Below, piece by piece: positions 56,047 to 60,744 of a DNA stretch of 64,000 nt. Position numbers and translations under genes: made by a program. Source of the DNA: Nereocystis luetkeana (lineage: Eukaryota > Sar > Phaeophyceae > Laminariales > Laminariaceae). The notes under the pieces were generated by a model, which was not told where the DNA came from, did no database searches, and saw only the letters and a program-made list of their open reading frames with translations. The stretch covers positions 1,798,001 to 1,862,000 of the forward strand of contig JARUPZ010000020.1 of the NCBI GenBank assembly GCA_031213475.1, in the 5' to 3' direction. Numbering within the stretch: position 1 is the first letter of the stretch; every line of letters begins with the position of its first letter.

Positions 56047-58462
56047 GCCGCGGTGGGTGCAGTGCCTCCGCCGGCCATCGCTCCTCGCCCGATCTGCAGA
56101 CAAACGCGTCCGCGCTCTCAACAATCGTGATACATATTGTTCCTGAACACATTCAGAAGAGGAGCTACTTCTAAAGCGATTTGACAGAAGAGATGCTTGA
56201 TCTATAGAGAGTCTACGGGGCCGCGAGGGTACATACCCACTGCAGGCCTGTGTTGTCTTGAATCGTGCGAACGTTCACGGTGTGCGCGATAAAGACTGAT
56301 AGTTGCACTGGTTGCTGCTTCAGCCACCCGCCGCATAGTGCCATTCTTCGGGGGGTACTTCGGCCTAATGCGACCCCCACAATGATTTCGTGAGAGACCG
56401 AGTGTATCGAAAACACGAGCACGCCTGACTGTGCATTCGGGCGAGGAGCGGTTGCCGGCGGAACTACTGCACCCACCGCGGCAGTAGATGACGTAGACAG
56501 CCCTCAGGAAGGTCTATTAATAGTACCCTATGGACGCGATCGTCGCGCGAGATAGCATGTTGACTATTGTCAGGGGCACTTTAACTTAATCTGCCCCCAA
56601 TTCCGGAGGCGCATCAAGCCGAAGTACCCCCGGGGGCATCGTTACCTAAAGCGCCCCCGGGGGCACTTATATCATCTTCCAAAATGCAATGCAGCAGTTT
56701 TATGGGGGGGCATATTAAATAGGACCAAATACTGTTAGTAAAAATAGGTAAATATAAAGGTTTTTGTGTAAATCGTACCAGGTAGGTCCTTTTTACTGTG
56801 GTCCCCCGATATAGTGGTCCCTCTGCAGTGTCGGTCGAGTAGTGCCGGTTGCTCGACGCGTTCTACGATAGAGGTAGCACATTTCCGCTAAAATGTTGTC
56901 TGAATGACGGGGCTGCAAAACCCAAAATCGTCGGAATGCCTATCTTGTTTCGAAAAATGACGTAACTGTATACTTGAGCCATGGGATTATTCATCGAGAT
57001 GAAAATTGATTTTTGCTGACGTTTGGTTTTTGGGGTGAGGTATGGAGCTCCTTAAGCGAGGAGCCTCAGAAAATGTAGGGCGAACCTCTATCGTAGAACG
57101 CCTCGCTTGCTATAGTAGTGCCTGTGAAATCGCTTGGCCAATACTGGTAGGGGATTAGACAGTGTGGCAGTGTCAGGGGAGTGACGCCGGTTGCCGCTGC
57201 GTCGCCGGTAGTGTTGGCTGTCGCGTGTGTGCCGGCACTATAGGGGGGCAATCGCTGCTGTATAAGGACCCGAGGTTTAACACTTACAATACGTCACTCT
57301 CTAGTTCAGAGAGAGGGGGGGGAAGTGACGACGTAAACTGACGAATACAGCAGCACCGAGATCTGCCACTGCTTTTGTAGGGTGGAGCGTACTCACGCAG
57401 TCATCATGCAATGCATGGCCGTAGGCGTGTGACCATAGACCCTCGCATCCCTAGATTGCCGAGACCAGTGCACGGCAGCATGACCCGACTGTAATAGGGT
57501 TGCTGAGTGCTCACTCTCGCTATTCGTAGACGGTTGGCATATATGCCAAACTCATTTTTGTTGTCACCGACTTGCCGACACATTTTTTTTTTTTTCTCCA
57601 TCCCATTTATGTATAGTCTTGGATCTTCTTTTTTTTCTCGATATATCCTATGACGTGGGACCATAGTAAATAGGACCAAATATTGTTAGTAAAAATAGCG
57701 AAATATAAGGGGTTTTGTGTCTTCCGTATGTCCTATGAAGTACGGTCCCCCGTAGTAGTATATATAGTAACTCAGATCCGGGGTGACATAGTAGACCCGT
57801 ACCCCCCGCTGCCCACTACGGTTTTTGCCTTGGCAGGCGTTTTTATCGCGAGAAGACTGCAGCCCTTTTCTTCCCCCATCGAATCGCGTCGAATTGCGCC
57901 TACCCACGCAAGCTATGTACGAAAGCGCTCTCTGGTTCCTTACTATTTTTGCAAAAAAAAAAGAAAAAAGCCCACCACGGCGGGATTCGATCTGAACTGC
58001 CAATGCTGCAGCTGTAGTACCGTAGCATAAGAAAGGCTAACCACGAGACTACAGGGGCGACCTGGGTCCTACTATTTCTACAGGAGCTAGAACTGCTGTA
58101 GTGCCGTGCTCTGTACGTTGCGCACCTAAATTTCCTTCTGCGCGCGCCGCAATATAGAACGAGTGCAACCAAGTAAATAATTTATGGAAACTATCATGAT
58201 GTGACAAACAAGCAATGGAGACAATATATGATACGTGATGCAGCCGTTCAGATAACTCGCGCACCTCTCGCTGACCGGGGCCCGCGTCAGCTCCCGCTTC
58301 GACCAGAAGGTTTACCATGGAAGCGTTGCCCTCGGCCGCCGCGCCCCCCAGAGGCACGCGCAGCCAGGCCGCCCATTGCTGCGGCGTGGCGTAGTTGCGC
58401 ACGAGGGCTAGAAGCTCTTCTCCTCGTCCGGCAAGGTCGCCGTCTGTCTGCGTAGGAGTCAT
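37109..58462 (-). CDS. Ankyrin-repeat protein, three exons across 21 kb
   Basis: Exons on the minus strand: 58462-58265 (66 codons), 43344-43032 and 37884-37109 (stop). Junctions are phase 0 (CGAGAG/GTGCGC to TTACCCAG/GACGG) and phase 1 (GACGAAG/GTGTGC to CATTGTCCAG/GGTCC), giving 428 residues. The splices rebuild ankyrin units cleanly: LLVEAGADAGPGQRE joins DGATLLHAAAEGG, and NGADKEAENDEG joins SRPLHLAVEGG. About eight 33-residue repeats follow an N-terminal block (LLALVRNYATPQQWAAWLRV) that I link to the brown-algal ankyrin family. The C-terminal ~90 residues are non-repetitive. Ankyrin arrays bind other proteins; no partner can be named. The ATG at 58462 follows CCCCTGACAG, so this may instead be an internal exon. 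The introns are about 14.9 and 5.1 kb and full of repeats. Separate paralogous fragments are possible but less likely given the phases. Confidence 0.8.
38275..38370 (+). repeat. Family I repeat
   Basis: TTTGCCGTTCGACGATGTGG, TTCAACGTTGATCACTCGTA and CCGAAAAAAGAAACAAGG. The centre AACGTT is palindromic. Confidence 0.65.
38590..38672 (+). repeat. Family I repeat
   Basis: GCCATCCGCCAATATGCATG, CTTCAACGTTGACCACCCAT and CCCCCAAATAAGAACAAG. Confidence 0.65.
38737..39180. repeat. Degenerate ~155-bp tandem repeat
   Basis: Three to four units share GTGTCTAACGT (or GTCTATTGTTGA), AGGTGGCCGTGACC-like and GACACGCAA with GGAGACGGTGA (near 38737, 38907 and 39063). Confidence 0.55.
39289..39388. mobile_element. 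Family B MITE, copy B5 (worn right arm)
   Basis: TTAACCCTTTTAGGACCGCA on the left; CCCCCAAAAACAGGACTTCA on the right, beyond which the match fades. Confidence 0.7.
39780..39892 (-). repeat. Family H repeat (reverse) with C-run
   Basis: TGCGAGGGTTCATGGTCATG, CGACTGCGGCCATGCATGAT, then a C-run at about 39868-39888. Confidence 0.6.
40050..40335 (-). mobile_element. Family F MITE, degenerate reverse copy
   Basis: TTCTGAGGCTTCTCCTCC and GAGGAGCTCCATA on one side, CTACCTCTATCGTAGAA on the other. The interior is partly replaced by the 19-bp tandem repeat. Confidence 0.5.
40083..40160 (+). repeat. 19-bp tandem repeat, four units
   Basis: TCCATACTAATAGTAAGTG occurs four times with almost no change. 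Confidence 0.95.
40600..40790 (+). repeat. ~22-24-bp minisatellite
   Basis: About seven units of TAACTGTAAAGGGGAGAAAA with small differences. It keeps repetitive Phe/Pro-rich frames open on the minus strand. Confidence 0.9.
41031..41124. mobile_element. Family B MITE, copy B6
   Basis: CTCTTTTAGGACCGCAGTCC on the left; GGGACTGCGGTTCTAAAAG and GGTTAA on the right. Confidence 0.82.
41189..41297. mobile_element. Family A MITE, copy A4
   Basis: TATTACGGGGGACAATAATT on the left and CTATGGTCTCCCGTAATA on the right. It lies 64 bp from a B copy. Confidence 0.85.
41690..41905 (+). repeat. Family D repeat, copy 7
   Basis: GCCCATGTTGCCGGGTGG, TTTCCTGGGTTGGATCTGCC, CTATAAGGCAAATCCTGCAC and ATCATGATCTGACGG. 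Confidence 0.75.
42180..42255 (-). repeat. Family I repeat (reverse)
   Basis: GGGTGATGAACGTTGAAGAT, CACGCTGCACATAGTTGAG and AATGGCAAAC. Confidence 0.55.
42350..42960 (-). repeat. Family D-related GATC-rich array, copy 8
   Basis: A run of AGATCAGATAGACCAGA units (42360-42520) leads into reverse D-like blocks with CATGCAGA, CTCCCACC and GAGCTAG. GATC occurs very often. Expanded relative to other D copies. Confidence 0.6.
43620..43845 (-). mobile_element. SINE body, diverged copy S8
   Basis: On the minus strand: GCGAGAAGAC-type block, GTAGTAGGGAGAG, CCCCGGATCTTGATTACG and a GAAGAAGAA tail. Confidence 0.5.
44785..44865 (+). repeat. Family I repeat
   Basis: TTGCCATCCGACAATGTGTA, GCTTCAACGTTGATCACTCC and GAAAGAAGAAAACGACGG. 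Confidence 0.7.
45558..45592. repeat. (CAA)n microsatellite
   Basis: About eleven perfect CAA/ACA units. Confidence 0.95.
45894..46002. mobile_element. Family A MITE, copy A5
   Basis: TATTACGGGGGGACATAGTT on the left. Both arms carry the AACAGG/CCTGTT variant. Outside symmetry extends to AAC before and GTT after. Confidence 0.87.
46004..46075 (+). repeat. GTAACTCATAAACCGTT tandem repeat with one CCAGGTA gain
   Basis: Three units of TTTGTAACTCATAAACCG. The middle unit reads AACTCATA, CCAGGTA, AACACCG, that is, a 7-bp gain at a TA. Confidence 0.8.
46152..46242. mobile_element. Family B MITE, copy B7
   Basis: GTTAGGGCCGCAGTCCCG on the left; CCAGCAGTCCTAAAAGGG and TTAA on the right. Diverged. 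Confidence 0.75.
46465..46557. mobile_element. Family B MITE, copy B8
   Basis: TTAACCCTTTTAGAACCGAA on the left; GGACCGCGGTCCTAAAAGG on the right. Confidence 0.8.
46770..46895 (+). repeat. Telomere-like CCCTAA/CCCTGA minisatellite
   Basis: About four ~34-bp units with CCTAACCCTGACCCTAAGCC and AATCAGA. CCCTAA is the complement of TTAGGG, the common algal telomere unit. Too degenerate to be an active telomere. Confidence 0.75.
47225..47325 (-). mobile_element. SINE-related fragment
   Basis: GATTTTCATCGAAT, CTCCCGCTCTCGCC and TTGTATGCAAGAAAAAGT match 53470-53555 (copy S4). Confidence 0.45.
47361..47500 (+). mobile_element. LINE 3' end remnant (C-terminal tail)
   Basis: The plus strand reads REAAQKAGRWFRRVEEGAEA then FMRKWHKDEKEASAERHRIA, across a frame change. 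This tail resembles the end of the remnant at 49600-50470 (MARWHRDEAQRSRQRHAAEA), so both belong to one non-LTR retrotransposon family. Only the end is present. Confidence 0.55.
47740..47960. repeat. T-rich tract
   Basis: Long runs of T and TTTC with little other content. Phe-rich frames come from this. Confidence 0.7.
48114..48182 (-). mobile_element. SINE tRNA-like head
   Basis: On the minus strand: CCCCGGTGGCTTCGTATG (A-box region) and GTGGGTTTGAGTCTCGCC (B box with one mismatch). It resembles the head at 53580-53665. A (GTT)n run follows on the minus strand. Not a functional tRNA: the ends do not pair. Confidence 0.55.
48300..48540 (-). mobile_element. SINE body, copy S2
   Basis: A near-full body with poly-A at the left (T-run at 48307). 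CGAGTCGACGAGGGG, CTCGCGATAAAAATGAAGG and CCCCGGATCTGAGTTACG on the minus strand. Very similar to S1. Confidence 0.75.
48605..48730 (-). repeat. Family E repeat (reverse arm of a pair)
   Basis: CACCCGTGGACATCTCCTG and CACAACCAGTGTCCGTGCCG. It faces the forward copy at 48845, forming an inverted pair with a ~115-bp gap. Confidence 0.7.
48845..48968 (+). repeat. Family E repeat (forward arm of a pair)
   Basis: TGTGACCACAGAACTTGTAT, AATCGGCACGGACACC, GATGTCGACGGGTAGAAAG and GCGAACAACACACATAC. Confidence 0.75.
49210..49310 (+). repeat. Family I repeat
   Basis: TTGCCATCCCACAATGTGCA, TCTTCAACATTGATCACTCA and CCCGAAAGAAGAAAACCTCG. Confidence 0.7.
49476..49590. mobile_element. Family A MITE, copy A6
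   Basis: TATTACGGGAGGCCATAGTA on the left; GGTCGCCCGTACTATA on the right. It carries the AGTAAATAGG arm variant, with a few extra bases in the right arm. Confidence 0.78.
49600..50470 (+). mobile_element. LINE (non-LTR retrotransposon) 3' remnant
   Basis: Plus-strand pieces in shifting frames read ARRMRLSWACYNRFKRELYG (near 49800), SYAKALKKARFQSVETTIRK then RRLLFAG (near 49967), RRVMFGTIAGGESPGPGRPA (near 50090) and MARWHRDEAQRSRQRHAAEA (near 50321). This order is the C-terminal tail of endonuclease/reverse-transcriptase LINE ORFs. At least three frame changes show it is dead. The reverse transcriptase core is absent. Confidence 0.7.
50762..50858. mobile_element. Family B MITE, copy B9
   Basis: TTAGCCCTTTTAGAACCGCA on the left; GGGACTGCGGCTCTAAAGGG and GTTAA on the right. 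Confidence 0.87.
50975..51150 (+). repeat. ~88-bp tandem duplication
   Basis: Two copies of CTGATCTCCTTGCGTCTTG, TTTCATTTCGTAATGTATTT, GGCTTGTTGTTCTTATTTC and GTGTCTTTTCACTG. They lead into a family E long form. Confidence 0.85.
51160..51345 (+). repeat. Family E repeat, long form
   Basis: TTTTCGTACCCGGTACGCTG, CAGGTCGGACACTGGGTGCA and GATGTGAAGACGAACACGC. Confidence 0.7.
51410..51800 (+). repeat. Family E repeats, 5' part then full 3' part
   Basis: A 5' form (TTTTCAAACCCGGTACG, TTGCGATTATTATTCATTTG) is followed at 51675 by a 3' form (TGTGACCACAGAACTTGTAT, GGACACTGGTTGTGCTGGAT, AAGAACACACACACAC). Confidence 0.65.
52204..52342. mobile_element. Family B MITE, copy B10 with extra right half
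   Basis: A full stem-loop (52204-52292) is followed directly by a second right half (AATTTGAGTGGTTTGTCCCC to AAGGGTTAA). This looks like a tandem or nested partial copy. Confidence 0.82.
52505..52660 (+). mobile_element. SINE body, copy S9 with G-run
   Basis: GAGCTGAAGTCTTCCCGCGA, GGCGCGAACCGTACG, CCCGGATCTGAGTTAGGAG and GAGAGAGAAGAAG. A G-run of about 19 at 52570-52588 interrupts it. Confidence 0.55.
53011..53119. mobile_element. Family A MITE, copy A7
   Basis: TATTACGGGGGACCATAGTT plus AACAGGACC. Both arms carry the AACAGG/CCTGTT variant, like A5. Confidence 0.88.
53203..53392 (+). mobile_element. SINE body, copy S3
   Basis: A forward copy: GCGAGTCGACGAGGGAAGAA, ATCTTCTCGCGATAAAACTG, ACCCCGGATCTGAGTTACGA and TGTGCGAAGATAATAAATGG, with a (CAA)n-type tail. 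Confidence 0.75.
53410..53665 (-). mobile_element. SINE copy S4 with tRNA-like head
   Basis: On the minus strand the head (53665-53580) has GGTGGTTTGGTAGGCGG (A-box-like) and GTGGGTTCGAATCTCACC, a perfect B box with a 5-bp T stem. The body follows. In the body, GTACGTGCC of sister copies reads GTACCTGGTACGTGCC, a 7-bp gain at TA. The acceptor ends do not pair, so it is not a functional tRNA gene. Confidence 0.65.
54082..54189. mobile_element. Family A MITE, copy A8
   Basis: TAATACGGGGGACCATAGTT on the left; ACTATGGTCCCCCGGAATA on the right. Confidence 0.85.
54190..54305 (+). repeat. Family E repeat
   Basis: AAGCATCGGCACGGACACTG, AGATATCGACAGGTGGAAAG and GTGAAGAACACGCACGCAC, directly next to A8. 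Confidence 0.7.
54335..54640 (+). mobile_element. SINE body, copy S5, split by a MITE
   Basis: GCGCGAGTCGACGAGGGAAG, TCTTCTCGCGATAAAACATG and CCGGGTCTGAGTTAC, then family B copy B11, then a worn continuation. Confidence 0.55.
54501..54595. mobile_element. Family B MITE, copy B11 (inside SINE S5)
   Basis: CTTACGGACTGCAGTCCCAT on the left; GGGACTGCGGTTCTAAAAGG and GTTAA on the right. Confidence 0.78.
55205..55305. repeat. (GA)n microsatellite
   Basis: GAGA-rich with a pure run at about 55241-55274. Ser/Leu frames on the minus strand come from it. Confidence 0.95.
55390..55508 (+). repeat. Family L repeat
   Basis: GCGCTGAAAAAACGATCGCA, TGTGCGAACTCAACG, CCCGCCGGCAAACAATCG and ATGCAGACAGGCCTGTCCG. 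Relatives are at 55672-55790, 56043-56125 and (reverse) 46095, 55076 and 56400. Confidence 0.55.
55544..55645. mobile_element. Family A MITE, copy A9
   Basis: CGGGGGACCATAGTAAATAG on the left; CTATTTACTATGGCCCCCCG on the right, with AGTAAATAGG in both arms. Confidence 0.83.
55672..55795 (+). repeat. Family L repeat
   Basis: CGAGCGCTGAAGAACGATCG, ATGTCCCGGCGGCAATCAAT and TATGCAGACAGGCAGGCGTG. Confidence 0.55.
56010..56046. repeat. (ACT)n microsatellite
   Basis: About twelve ACT units leading into the left arm of the inverted repeat. Confidence 0.95.
56043..56490. repeat. Inverted repeat with ~80-bp arms (family L related)
   Basis: The left arm (56043-56125) ACTGCCGCGGTGGGTGCAGT, CGCTCCTCGCCCGA is mirrored by the right arm (56400-56490) TCGGGCGAGGAGCGG, ACTGCACCCACCGCGGCAGT. 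The 275-bp centre is unique. It could be a DNA element or two family L copies in opposite directions. Confidence 0.7.
56701..56813. mobile_element. Family A MITE, copy A10 with CCAGGTA gain
   Basis: Sister copies read CCGTAGGTCCTATTTACT; this one reads TCGTACCAGGTAGGTCCT. An exact 7-bp gain after TA. Confidence 0.78.
56815..57270 (-). mobile_element. Family G MITE, copy G5, split by family F
   Basis: GTGGTCCCTCTGCAGTG and AGTAGTGCCGGTTGCTCG, then family F (56859-57101), then CTTGCTATAGTAGTGCCTG, ACAGTGTGGCAGTGTCAG and GTGCCGGCACTATAGGG. F is therefore younger than this G copy. Confidence 0.72.
56859..57101. mobile_element. Family F MITE, copy 2 (nested in G)
   Basis: A 243-bp element with termini GCGTTCTACGATAGAGGT and ACCTCTATCGTAGAACGC, an 18-bp perfect inverted repeat. 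The interior matches the copy at 4290. Confidence 0.85.
57375..57455 (+). repeat. Family H repeat
   Basis: AGCGTACTCACGCAGTCATC, AATGCATGGCCGTAGGCGTG and TGACCATAGACCCTCGCATC. Confidence 0.6.
57590..58060 (-). mobile_element. SINE copy S6 with tRNA-like head, split by a MITE
   Basis: On the minus strand the head (58060-57965) has TAGTCTCGTGGTTAGCC (A box) and CAGATCGAATCCCGCC (B box GATCGAATC). Then come a short A-rich link with TTTGCAAAAA, the body with CTTCTCGCGATAAAAACG, and a poly-A tail at 57585-57597. MITE A11 splits the body. This is the most complete head-to-tail copy in the window. Confidence 0.7.
57650..57757. mobile_element. Family A MITE, copy A11 (inside SINE S6)
   Basis: TGGGACCATAGTAAATAGG on the left; TACGGTCCCCCGTAGTA on the right. 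The terminal bases are worn. Confidence 0.75.
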
Positions 58463-58737
58463 CTGTCAGGGGGGTTGGGGGGGGGGGGGTGTATGTGTGT
58501 TCGTTTGTTTGTTTGTTCGTTTGTTCGCTGGTTACGTTCGCGCTGATTTGTAGCTATTAATAGGGGGGATGAGTAGGGCCATCCCTCCTGACCTGAGCGT
58601 TGTTGTTTGTTGAAATTCGATGCGTCGCCGTCCGACTAGGGGTGCATGTAAAAAAAAACAAAAAAACAGGACACTACGGTGCTATACTGCTGTTGTACCT
58701 CATACCTCAATTTCGCCTTTCGAGATCTGGGCCGGCG

Positions 58738-58866
58738 GGAAGGGGGGGGGGGTGTACTCGATATCATGCATGGTCGTAGTCGTATGGCCATAGACCCTCG
58801 CGTCCCTACAATGCCGCGGGGGGGGGCGGGCGTACTCATTTGTTGCTGGCCTTAGTCATTTGACCA
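58738..58866 (+). repeat. Two family H repeats in tandem
   Basis: GGGTGTACTCGATATCATGC, ATGGTCGTAGTCGTATGGCC and ATAGACCCTCGCGTCCC, then a second G-run with GGCGTACTCATTTG and AGTCATTTGACCAT. Confidence 0.65.
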
Positions 58867-59383
58867 TTGAAAACGTAACCCTTGCGAGACGGAGCACCGT
58901 TCCTACTCCTAATAGAGACACCTTCAACAGCTATTAGTAGGCGCTCTATACGTTGTTTCCATATATCACCTGGTTTTTATGTGCTAATCTTACCCCCATC
59001 CTGTTTCGCCGCCTGTGGCCACCAACTCTATCTCCTAGGATAGCCATCGTTTCCCGCTATTCTTTACGGGTAGTGTACCAAACCCCTCCAGGCCACTTCC
59101 GCCTATTTCCCTCGTCTCTTCTAACACATCCCGTTCCCCTTTGTGTTTTTCACACTCTCCTACTACTGTGCGAGTTCTACTCTCTATTATTGCTTTGTCA
59201 CGCGAACAATGCCACGGGGGGGGGGTCTAAAACCAAGCCAAAATGTTTTATTTTTCAAAGTCGTTTTTCGTATTTTCGTCCAGAAATCCCGCCGCACTAA
59301 TTTAAAACTGCCTGGCGGTTCGTTTTATTATTATACGCACTATTAATATTAATACTACTGCTTTATTTACCGGATAGCACACA

Positions 59384-59570
59384 TACATGACAACACACCC
59401 CTCCTCGTACCATTTTCGAAGCTGATTTCCTCCACAATGGGGAAGGTGCAAACGCCGAGCGAAGCGTCTATGGACAGCTTGTTGTCTCGATGAGATGTTT
59501 TAAAGGCCCCCGTTGTCTTGGAGGAAATCCGCTCGGAAATTCGTCCCGAGGGGTGTCTTATCATGATTAT
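59384..59570. mobile_element. Family J MITE, copy J3
   Basis: ATGACAACACACCCCTCC on the left; GAGGGGTGTCTTATCATG on the right. Interior TTTTCGAAGCTGATTTCCTC and ACAATGGGGAAGGTG match J1 closely. Confidence 0.72.
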
Positions 59571-60514
59571 AGTACACGGTATGACCTTTTCTGTTTTATA
59601 CGCACGTAAAAGTGTGTGGTATCGTTTTGTGTATTTTTTGTCGTCCTCCGCCCCTGGTGTCAACCGAGAAAGTTAATTTGTTTCGCCGCGACAAATTCGC
59701 ATCGAGGCATGGGGCATGGGGAGGCATGGGAGGGGGGGGGGGGGGGGCGTGAGAATCAGAAAGCTGTGGGGATACGAAAGGATGTTTGTTTCGTTGTCCA
59801 TTGCTCCAGGCGGAGATGCTTCGTTGCTGCGGAAATAACTTAATGTGGCATGATATGATGCTCGGACGTCGTGAAAGTTAAAAATCGCAAAACGCGGGAA
59901 AATAATATTTGAAAAAAAAAAAAAATCCGACACCTTCGTTCCAGGCATGGATGGCATAATGGTATTAGTACCAGGTACGTACGTATATTGTGTTGCAGTA
60001 CTATTAATAGGGGGTATGGAGTTATCACATGTCCAAAACGCGCAGCATAAGGCGCCTGTGTTGCTCATGGTTCGACGGCAGTACGCGTGGTCTTGTCGCC
60101 TCCTTCGCGGTGTCGAGGCCCGAGTACGAGTTCGTTCTCGAGTGGTAGCGCAACGCAAGGTTTATACCTGGGTAATAATATTATGACACATGCAAATAAG
60201 GCGGCGCCAACATATACGTACGTCGGCGGTTGTTCCCGAGTGCTCTCGTACAAGCATACGATCACGTATCGATCGGGGTTACTCGAGGGATATGCAGACA
60301 GACGGAATACATGAACAGAAAGGAAAGAATGAAGGGAAATGGTGTGGATGAAGCGCCCGTAACTTTAGTACCAGGTACCAGGTACCAGGTATAAAATAAG
60401 CAAGAGACTCGGCGAGAGAGCTACGCTAAAGTATACGCACCTTGAATAATTCCTGTAGATCTTTCACTGCCCTAGGGTGCGAACTGAATGAAGCATCAAG
60501 AGGAGAACATATCA

Positions 60515-60744
60515 TTAGACTTCTTCCTGTGCATTCCCGACAGCTGTTCGATCCAACAATCGGACAAGGTACTCTGAAACTCGCTGGCAATCAAGCGCAA
60601 CGCATGCAAAAACACCAAAACCGCGCTCCCTGCTGTGCATACACACTACAGCAGTGATACCTGCACGACCCACAGCAGTGAAAACTATCGCATGCATTGT
60701 GGCAGGAGGACACAGCCGCGTGGCCATGAGGTACTTTCTGTCGT
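60515..60744 (-). CDS. Unknown gene, last two exons
   Basis: Minus-strand exons 60744-60661 and 60573-60515 (stop) join in phase 1. The borders are strong: CCTCATTGTTTCAG/ACGACAG, GGTCGTGCAG/GTATCA and CAGCGAGTTTCAG/AGTACC. The product reads DRKYLMATRLCPPATMHAIV, FTAVGRA, then EYLVRLLDRTAVGNAQEEV. I do not recognise the family. Upstream exons were not identified. The short intron and clean sites make a real gene end plausible. Chance splice-like sites cannot be excluded for so short a piece. Confidence 0.4.

Larger units (their letters stand above)
43345..58264 (-). other. Intron 1 of the ankyrin gene (~14.9 kb)
   Basis: Donor GTGCGC at 58264 and acceptor TTAATCTTACCCAG at 43345. It contains SINE copies S2-S6, S8 and S9, MITEs A5-A11 and B7-B11, F2 nested in G5, two LINE remnants, E and I copies and several minisatellites. 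Open frames such as 45282-45497 and 51814-52038 (minus) look protein-like but lack partners. Confidence 0.65.
58463..60514. other. Spacer left of the unknown minus-strand gene
   Basis: Holds the putative 5' flank of the ankyrin gene (G-rich just past its first exon), (GTTT)n near 58500, two H repeats (58738-58865), family J copy J3 and a G-run at 59731-59748. TACCAGGTA occurs at 59968 and three times in tandem at 60368. No gene is supported. Confidence 0.45.
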
